Shown in pieces: positions 57,883-64,000 of a stretch of DNA of 64,000 nucleotides. Position 1 is the first letter of the stretch; every line of letters begins with the position of its first letter. A model generated the notes under the pieces. It was given only the letters and a program-made list of their open reading frames with translations, ran no database searches and had not been told where the DNA came from. The DNA comes from Letharia columbiana. Taxonomy: Eukaryota; Ascomycota; Lecanoromycetes; Lecanorales; Parmeliaceae. A program made the translations under genes and the position numbers. The stretch lies in NCBI RefSeq assembly GCF_014066305.1, contig NW_023501069.1, forward strand, positions 408,001 to 472,000, given 5' to 3'.

Positions 57883-58791
57883 CTATATTTCATTCTTGCT
57901 GTGTTTGCTGAGCCACAGTCCTACCTCGAGAGCAAGCTTGCCCGGTTGATCATACTGAACCAAATGCCCTGCTTCTTCAATGATGACCAGATGCTCCGCG
58001 TTCAGTGCCTTCTTCAACCTTTGAGCTGTTTCGACCGGTATCCAAGCATCCTCTAGCCCCCAAATAATCTTGGTTGGTGATAGACCTCCGACACGAGCAT
58101 ACTCGTTCTCAAGTACACCAGCGTCCCGGTAATGAGCCTGTACCATTTCTTTCAGGAACTTGTCGGATCCTTGCATCCCACCCGCAAGCCAAGGGGCGCT
58201 TAGCATATCCTCAATTTCCTTGGGCAATGACTTGCATGTCGCACTTTTCACATAGGCTCGCACAAGGCCCTCAACGAGGTTTGCCGGAATGGCCGTGAAG
58301 ACACCCTCGTTCTCGGCGACGAGTTTGAAAAATGGCAACCCAAACGGACCAATCGCCACAACGTCAATGAGACACAAACTCGCAAATTTTATACCATGAT
58401 CCAGAAGCAGGCGTAAGGAGACCAGGCCGCCGTTGTCATGGGACACCACGTGAGGTGGACTCGCCATGTCCCAGTGTTTGAAGAGAGCAGCGGTCGCTTC
58501 GGCACGAAGGACGAGAGATGCATCTAGGTCGACTTTGTCACGATCCGCTGCATCCACCAAGCGGCGGTATGGGGGTGAAATGCCAAAACCTGGATGGTCA
58601 TAAAGATAGATATTATAGTGAGTGGAAAGACTTGTCGCCAAATCCTGCCACACAGCGCTGCTCCATGGCGTGCCGTGTATAAAGACGAGAGCTGGTGAGG
58701 TAGTCTTGCCCAAGCGCGTCCATCGAATGTGATATTCGTGAGTCGTGGTTTTATGAATGAAAGTTTGGTCCAGGCTGTGTTGGTGCACCAT
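57883..58791 (-). CDS. Alpha/beta hydrolase with Asp nucleophile (haloalkane dehalogenase/epoxide hydrolase-like)
   Basis: One exon, 302 aa from the Met at 58791 (MVHQHSLDQTF); the frame is open to 58848. Oxyanion block VFIHGTPWSSAVW, YDHPGFGIS, nucleophile elbow VSHDNGGLVSLRL with Asp rather than Ser (near residue 125), acid in IIWGLEDAWIPVETA and catalytic His in EEAGHLVQYDQP. The Asp nucleophile is the hallmark of the haloalkane dehalogenase and epoxide hydrolase branches, so hydrolysis of a C-halogen or epoxide bond is possible. A second Trp or the lid Tyr pair that would decide between them cannot be assigned by eye. No signal peptide; likely cytosolic. The upstream neighbour is the inverted-repeat element. 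Confidence 0.85.
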   Translation of the reverse strand: MVHQHSLDQTFIHKTTTHEYHIRWTRLGKTTSPALVFIHGTPWSSAVWQDLATSLSTHYNIYLYDHPGFGISPPYRRLVDAADRDKVDLDASLVLRAEATAALFKHWDMASPPHVVSHDNGGLVSLRLLLDHGIKFASLCLIDVVAIGPFGLPFFKLVAENEGVFTAIPANLVEGLVRAYVKSATCKSLPKEIEDMLSAPWLAGGMQGSDKFLKEMVQAHYRDAGVLENEYARVGGLSPTKIIWGLEDAWIPVETAQRLKKALNAEHLVIIEEAGHLVQYDQPGKLALEVGLWLSKHSKNEI

Positions 58792-59128
58792 GATTGCACA
58801 TCGACGTGACAGCGTGATGACAGCGTGATGAATGATTGCCAGACCCACAGAAATTGTGGCCTAGGGGACCTCGTGCTACCACCCCGCTAGGTGGGGCAAC
58901 GGAACACCACGGAACCGCAAAACTCTAGCGGCTGCCTGCCTACTAGGGGGTTTCAGACCACTTTTTTTTTTTTGCTGTGGAATCGTGGAAAATATTCAGA
59001 CTTTCAGCTATGACAAAATGGATTGGTCTGAACACCCCCACTACCAAATAGGCTTCTTTGGTGGATTTGTGATAAATCCGCTTAGTTATTGCCCGAGAAA
59101 ACCGTGTAATCTTCCCCGTACCTAATCC

Positions 59129-59146
59129 TTAGGGTTAGGGTTAGGG
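59129..59146 (+). repeat. Interstitial telomere-type repeat, three TTAGGG units
   Basis: Three exact consecutive TTAGGG units, the telomeric repeat of most filamentous fungi, lie inside the TIR element far from any visible chromosome end. Confidence 0.85.
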
Positions 59147-59349
59147 GGGTTCCTGCGACGGCGTGGTAGGAAGGAAGGACGGTAGGAAGGACGGTAGAGC
59201 GGTAGGAAAGACGTAGACGTGTGGGAGGTGATAGCAATGGGAGGTAATAGTAGTAGTGGTAAGAAGGAAGGCCTTCTAATTGGATAGATTTGCTAAGAGA
59301 TGTAGAATAATATCGACACGAGAAATCCACCAAATAGGCCGATTTTCTT

Positions 59350-59460
59350 CACCAATGCTACCCCAGGGTAGCATTGGTGGATGGCGTGGATTTTTCACGT
59401 TGTGGGAAAATGAGCGATTTGCCACCAACAGTTGGTGGCAAATCGCTGAAATTCCCACAA
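59350..59460. repeat. Two adjacent strong hairpins
   Basis: 59350-59379 is a palindrome with arms CACCAATGCTACC and its complement around a very short loop. 59400-59460 is a longer inverted repeat: inner arms GCGATTTGCCACCAAC pair perfectly, then mismatches, then TTGTGGGAA arms pair again. Both lie near the right end of the TIR element. Confidence 0.85.
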
Positions 59461-59495
59461 CCTGAAAAATAAAAAAAGTGTGGTCTGAAACTCCC

Positions 59496-60210
59496 TACTG
59501 TGTGCTGGGCAATCATGGCTGAAACAATCACACTGTTCATCAGCTAAAGCGAAACATATCCCTTCCTGCAACCTTCGTTCCCACATCGCTGAGCGCCTGT
59601 GGCGTAGCCTGATCAAAGTTGCATTGCGGTCAAGATCACGATTCTCCGCAGCTTCTTACCTTCTCCATCCGCGGCGACCACGAGCACCAGTTTCGCAAGT
59701 CATCGAGGTGTGTATCGATCTATTTGAGTGTCAATAATACCCACTACGTCCTGCGAAAACAAAGATAGCCGTTTGGAACGGTAGATGCCAAGACGACGCC
59801 GGCAAAGACTGCCTTGCATGATTGACTAATCACCAAATGCAAAGGATGACTTCTAGGGTTCAACCCCGCAACTAAACCTTACTCTAAAGCCAACACGTTT
59901 GCTCCGAGTCCAGATGAATCTTTCAGATGCATGCCGTTCCCCTAAGATCGAGATCCCGCTCCATACCTTAGTACCTACTACTATTATTATTACACTTTAA
60001 TTAGAATGGAGATCATGGCTGCCTCCCCACGTCCCCAGGACCCAGAATATGTAAGTAAGCAGATTTCGCGTTCGCTGAATAATTCATTCAACGCGTTCCG
60101 CCGAGCTATTCGAGCTACTTATAGATAGCTCTACTCGCATTGAAGCTTCTTAATCGTAACCTGCAGCTCAACCGTCCCCGCGTGCCCGTCAATCTCCAGC
60201 AGCAGCCAAC
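59496..60210. other. Upstream region of the FAD oxidoreductase
   Basis: About 700 bp, no gene recognised. A short open stretch starting at an ATG at 60007 could be an upstream ORF in the 5' leader. Confidence 0.45.
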
Positions 60211-61477
60211 ATGTCGGACACTCACAACATTGTCATTTTAGGAGGCTCATACGCAGGACTAGGCGTTGCCCATGGCCTCCTCAAAGCTCTCCCGGGCCTC
60301 AAGACACAAACAGGCAAATCCTACAAAGTCACCATGATCACTAATAGCACCCACTTCTGGTTCTCGGTCGGCGCCCCCCGTGCCATGTTCATGCCCTATC
60401 CTAAAGACATTATGGACTCCTTCATTCCCATCGAAAAGGGTTTCAAGCAATATTCCTCGGAGCTTTTCGACTTCGTACATGCAGAGATCACAGGCGTGGA
60501 AATGGACAAGAAGATGGTGCTCTACAAATTGAAGAACGAGAAAGAAGAGGTGGCACCTACTACCAACACCATCTCCTTCGACAGCCTTGTTATTGCAACA
60601 GGCTCAAAAAGTCCTAGCCCACTCTATAGCTACCAGGGTTCGCACGTACCTACGCTCGACGCCTACAAAGACATCCAATCCCGCCTCTCCTCCGTCAAAA
60701 GCATAATGATAGTTGGCGGTGGCACAGCCGGCACAGAGACAGCTGGAGAAATCGGCCACCTTCACGGCAAACAGACCTCATCCCCCAAAGACATTACCAT
60801 TCTCTCCGGCCACGAACGTCTCCTCAAAGGCCTTCGGCCTTCCATCGGCCAGCGTGCGCAAGAGTTCCTCCAAGGGATGGGTGTCAAGGTCGAGCACAAC
60901 CTTCAACTCACAGATAGCAACGATCTTGGCAATGGCACCACCAAAGTCATTCTGAGTGATGGCTCAACCCGCACCGTCGACATGCTTCTCGTCGCTACCG
61001 GCCGCAAGCCCGCCTCTTCATATCTTCCTTCCTCCCTGCTCGACGATCAAGGTCGGGTAGTGTGCGACGCCTACACGCGCGTTCCTTCGCTCAAGAATGT
61101 GTGGGTGGCGGGTGATATGGCACAGAACTCTCCAGGTGGCATCATGTACATTAACTTCGCCGTACCTGTTACCGTTGGCAATATCGTCGCTGAACTTGGT
61201 GGGAAGGGTAAAGTAAAAGAATACAAGCCTCTGACAACGAAGGAGACGCAGTTTGTGCCGGTAGGACCAAATTATGGAGTCGGGGCGGCATTTGGATGGT
61301 GGATTCCTAGTGCGGTGGTGAGGATGGTGAAGGGAAAGACTATGTTCTTTCCGAACGCTATGAAGGTACGTATTTTCCGAGCCCAAACCCTCTTTTCGGA
61401 AACGAACTTCGAGCCTGAAGACGTGTCTGGGGAGTATTACTTTGCAGAGACGTTTTAAGGCTCGGAACCCCTCTTAA
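60211..61477 (+). CDS. AIF/FSP1-like FAD-dependent NAD(P)H oxidoreductase
   Basis: The main exon 60211-61365 and a probable tiny second exon 61448-61477 give 394 aa ending MKRRFKARNPS. Without splicing the frame would end at 61458 (415 aa) with a non-family tail. Two Rossmann signatures are present: N-terminal VILGGSYAGLG for FAD and central IMIVGGGTAGTETAGEIG for NAD(P)H. VIATGS, VATGRKP and VWVAGDMAQ are the usual supporting blocks. The C-terminal GWWIPSAVVRMVKGK is typical of the AMID/FSP1 group of fungi. It probably reduces quinones or another acceptor using NAD(P)H. No signal peptide or clear mitochondrial presequence; the mid-C-terminal hydrophobic patch may bind membranes. Confidence 0.88.
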
Positions 61478-62023
61478 GATGGCACTGCTGATTGCCAAAT
61501 CCCTATGCAGACTGTCATGGGCACTGCCTAATGCAGCTGGCAGAAATTTTCAAGCTCGTATATCTCCCTTGCTGTTGTTGCATTGTTGTCAATGGAAACG
61601 GGTCTATCGCGATTGCGTGAAAGTGTGGCGGCCTTCGATCTTCTAGCCATTTGGAGCCTGTCTTTGCGCGCTGTTTGCCTATACCCTGTTTCGTACGATA
61701 GTCATTCAATCAAAGCATTCTTCAATTCTATCAGTTATCCACTTTCTATACGCCCAGCTAGACAACTTCACGTCGACGTCCTGCCAACAGTAGTGACACC
61801 AATCTCTCCTTTAGTCGCTCGGTTAAAGTGTCAGAACGCTAGGAAAGTCATCTGGTGGCTTGGCATTCCAGGTGACGACATTGAAAGAGGAGGGTGACGA
61901 AATTTCGGCCTCTTGAATCACTCACTGAGACTACGTCCAGACTTCATTTGCTATATTTCTCCCAAATCCGTTGAGTCATTTTCTGCCATCGACAAAGCAG
62001 TCTTGATAATAATCATCTCCAGC
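61478..62023. other. Intergenic region, nothing recognised
   Basis: About 550 bp with no convincing coding signal. The last part must carry the MAPEG gene's promoter and leader. Confidence 0.45.
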
Positions 62024-62639
62024 ATGGCATTCTTCCCAACCACTCCAGGTCTATCCTTCTACTCTATCCCCATCGCCTGGATCCTCTCCCTAGTCCCCCA
62101 CGTCTTTGCAGTTAAAACCTACGAAGCAGCCAGTTCGAGAAAATTCGATAATACCCAACCGCGCAGCCTGACTAACACCGTCGCCTCTGATCAATCGCTG
62201 TCGAAGGCAACGAAGGACGTATGCCCGAATTTCCACACTGTCTCCCCCCTTTCCATTCAATCAGCGACTGCTCGAGGGAGCAAGATGAGCATGAGCACGT
62301 TGTAAATCCGTATGGTACGAACAAACAAAGCTAACTCCACCCCCCCTCCCCCAGACCATCATCCGCGCCGAAGGAGCCCAGCAAAACGGGTTCGAGAACC
62401 TCGGCATCTTCGCCGCTGGCGTCGTCGCGGGCAATGCCGCCGGCTTGGACGCGGGTTACCTGAATGCGCTGAGTATGGCGTATATCGCCAGCAGGGTCGT
62501 GTACAATCTTGTGTACATCAACAATACGACCCTGGCGGTGGCGAATGTCAGGTCGGTCGTCTATGTCGGCAGCTCGGCGTTGATATTCACGATGTATGTG
62601 AGCGCGGGGTTGAAGATGCGGGAGGTGGCGGGGGGTTAG
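62024..62639 (+). CDS. MAPEG-family membrane protein
   Basis: Two exons (62024-62218, 62355-62639) sum to 480 nt, 159 aa. The signature IIRAEGAQQNGFENLGIFAAGVVAG directly follows the intron and is the conserved helix-2 region of membrane-associated proteins in eicosanoid and glutathione metabolism. Four hydrophobic helices are seen: SIPIAWILSLVPHVFAV, the GIFAAGVVAGNAAGL helix, YLNALSMAYIASRVVYNLVY and VVYVGSSALIFTMYVSAGL. Relatives are glutathione-dependent transferases or isomerases. The substrate here is unknown. The first loop (AASSRKFDNTQPRSLTNTV) is typical of fungal members. The intron (GTATGC...CCCCAG, 136 bp) is pyrimidine-rich at its end. Confidence 0.86.
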
Positions 62640-63207
62640 GGGACGGTTGGAGGAGTGTTTGCGGGAGGAGGCGAGGTAGATATGGGGTTGTGCTGGGTGT
62701 GTGTACGAATACCTGCCACGTTGGCCGGATAGGGTACTGGAAATCGCCCTGTGTTCGGCACCAATTCTATCCCTGCGCTCCGGAGATTCTATCTATCCGA
62801 CGTGAGAGGGGTTGTTTTTGCTGGCTTTAATGTGGTACTCATAGAAATCGATCTGCCTTGAATGGATCACTCACGTTTGCCACATACATGATATACCGTC
62901 CTGCAATAACGTGCAGTGGAAACGCCGACATCAACAAAGCTCCGCCAGGACCCAGCAATACCTTAGCGCCGTAAAGCTCGATTATCCGTTGTAGAAGAGA
63001 AAACTAGCCCGTCGAACCACCGATATCGTCGTCCTCATTCTACGATCTTAAATGTAGGACTGGTTCTCCGTGCTCAGAGGATCTTGGCCTTGCTTTTCCC
63101 AACCACGACTGCCTTTTCTGGTCCTCGCGTCGACCTCCTCTACATGAATTGCTCCATGTGCGAACGAAGCCAAGTACCGCCATCACGTATCCCCAACATA
63201 AACTGCA
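62640..63207. other. Convergent intergenic region
   Basis: About 570 bp between the MAPEG gene and the minus-strand coiled-coil gene; nothing recognised. Confidence 0.45.
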
Positions 63208-63950
63208 CTATACGTAAAAGGCCATCCCCCCCGCCTCCGTGATCTTCTCGCCTCCGGATCCAACTCCAGCCTTCGCCAACGACGCTCCCAACCGAGCAGC
63301 CCTGCCCTTCTCCGTCCTCAGCTCGTGTTCCAGGTCGGCGACCTTGTCTCTGGCCTTTTTCAGCTCGCTGTGCTGGCTCTTCAGCTTCTGTTCCGCATCC
63401 TTCCTCGCTTTCATGTGGTACGCCAAGTCCGGCCTGGCCTTCCTCAACTCGCGAGCGTCTCGCTCTGCGGCCTGCAGCTGACCGTGTTGGCTACTCCATC
63501 TTCGGTCCGCTGACTCTTTTGCACGCGAGTGCTCTGCGACTTGCCGCTCTGCGGTGGCCAGGTCTGCTGTTAATTCGGTATTGCGCCTTGTTAGCTCGAG
63601 GATCTTGGGGTCTCGGACCGGAGATTCGGTGTTGTTGACTGGTCTGATGCCCGTTTGTTACCGCTGACGATTTGGGTCCTGTGGAGGATTCGGGCTCCGA
63701 TTTGTTGGCTCCTGGACTATCAGCACGGCGAATCGAATAGATAAGAAGCCTTCAGGCACTCACCGGTCTGGCTACCTGAGCCGTCAGTTTCCGCCAACCT
63801 GACGGTCCTCTTCTTCTTCGACTGTTGACTTTGGCTCTCGCTAGGATCGGCTTTGGTGTCACTCTCTGGAGAGATCCTACGCTTCTTTGACAATGTTTCT
63901 GGAACAACCCTCATTGCTTTCTCAAACTCGTCGTCCGTCACAGCTTTGGC
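63208..63950 (-). CDS. Coiled-coil protein, 3' part only (gene runs off the right edge)
   Basis: Visible exons are 63764-63950, 63662-63716 and 63208-63643, in consistent phases. They read AKAVTDDEFEKAMRVVPETLSKKRR, an acidic/basic linker (SQQSKKKRTVRLAETDG), a short Pro/Asn-rich exon, then a long heptad-type coiled coil (ELTRRNTELTADLATAERQ, DAEQKLKSQHSELKKARDK, ADLEHELRTEKGR), ending AGGMAFYV. At 63951-63953 an acceptor CAG precedes the first visible exon. A further 5' exon must lie beyond or across the window edge, since the nearest donor would leave only a 25-bp intron. The family is not recognised; nuclear or structural roles are both possible. Confidence 0.65.
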
Positions 63951-64000
63951 CTGTAAAATAAGCCCGGTCAGGTACCTCCCAAAATATTCGCAGGCAAGGA

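Larger units (their letters stand above)
58946..59495. mobile_element. 550-bp non-coding TIR element (MITE-like, TA-flanked)
   Basis: The ends match as inverted repeats: GGGGGTTTCAGACCAC at 58946-58961 and the complement of GGGAGTTTCAGACCAC at 59480-59495, each followed inward by a T-rich (A-rich on the right) tract. Both ends are bordered by a TA dinucleotide (58944-58945, 59496-59497), the target duplication of Tc1/mariner-type elements. Subterminal inverted copies of a TTTGGTGGATTT motif occur near 59055-59071 and 59325-59340. No transposase frame is present, so it would need a transposase in trans. Internally it contains telomere-type repeats, GGTAGGAAGGAC-like tandem units (about 59163-59210) and two hairpins. 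Confidence 0.7.

Noticed and set aside
1..64000. Search for tRNA, rRNA, CRISPR, operons and bacterial signals
   Set aside because: No cloverleaf-forming tRNA, rRNA segment or CRISPR-like array was seen; spliced genes and gene families are clearly eukaryotic, so ribosome binding sites and operons do not apply.

Overview
The window is nuclear DNA of a filamentous ascomycete fungus. The evidence is short GT-AG introns (mostly 45-60 bp), many of which had to be spliced to obtain full-length proteins, plus fungus-specific gene content: an Ayg1-type melanin hydrolase, an ascomycete multicopper oxidase, Mgm101, Tof1, Tfb2 and Hpr1. A locally amplified family of 'MKLRxG ... CRQIYNEA' proteins, of a type I associate with Dothideomycetes, makes that class the best guess. 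The guess rests on memory of families, not on a search.

Layout. 0.6-7.8 kb: an Ayg1-like hydrolase, a laccase-type multicopper oxidase, then a convergent secreted SnoaL/NTF2-like protein. 7.8-12.6 kb and 14.6-17.9 kb hold no gene I can defend; a homeodomain transcription factor lies between them. 17.9-25.0 kb: a divergent pair, THO subunit Hpr1 and the spliceosomal helicase Aquarius/Cwf11, both tied to co-transcriptional RNA handling. 25.3-31.0 kb: one member of the amplified family, a small three-exon gene, a multispanning membrane protein and a mitochondrial 3-hydroxyacyl-CoA dehydrogenase. 31.3-34.9 kb: the replication-fork protein Tof1. 35.2-42.3 kb: a frameshifted F-box relic, an intact F-box gene, a Ser/Pro-rich fungal protein, TFIIH subunit Tfb2 and a hotdog thioesterase.

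42.5-56.8 kb is the most unusual region. Four copies of the amplified family (three intact, one broken) lie in a row on the minus strand, then MGM101 and BPL1, then three further copies (one intact, two broken) on the plus strand. With the 25.3 kb copy this makes eight. All five intact copies and two of the broken ones share a tiny first exon, mostly starting MKLR or MKIR, and a phase-2 intron at the same place. This points to DNA-level duplication followed by decay.

56.9-64 kb: a decayed zinc-type alcohol dehydrogenase fragment, an alpha/beta hydrolase with an Asp nucleophile, a 550-bp element with terminal inverted repeats between TA dinucleotides (carrying a long hairpin and three telomere-type TTAGGG units), an AIF/FSP1-like FAD oxidoreductase, a MAPEG-family membrane protein and the 3' part of a coiled-coil gene that runs off the right edge.

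Exon boundaries are hand-derived from splice signals, reading frame and expected protein continuity. Where the summed exons form an open frame divisible by three, I say so.
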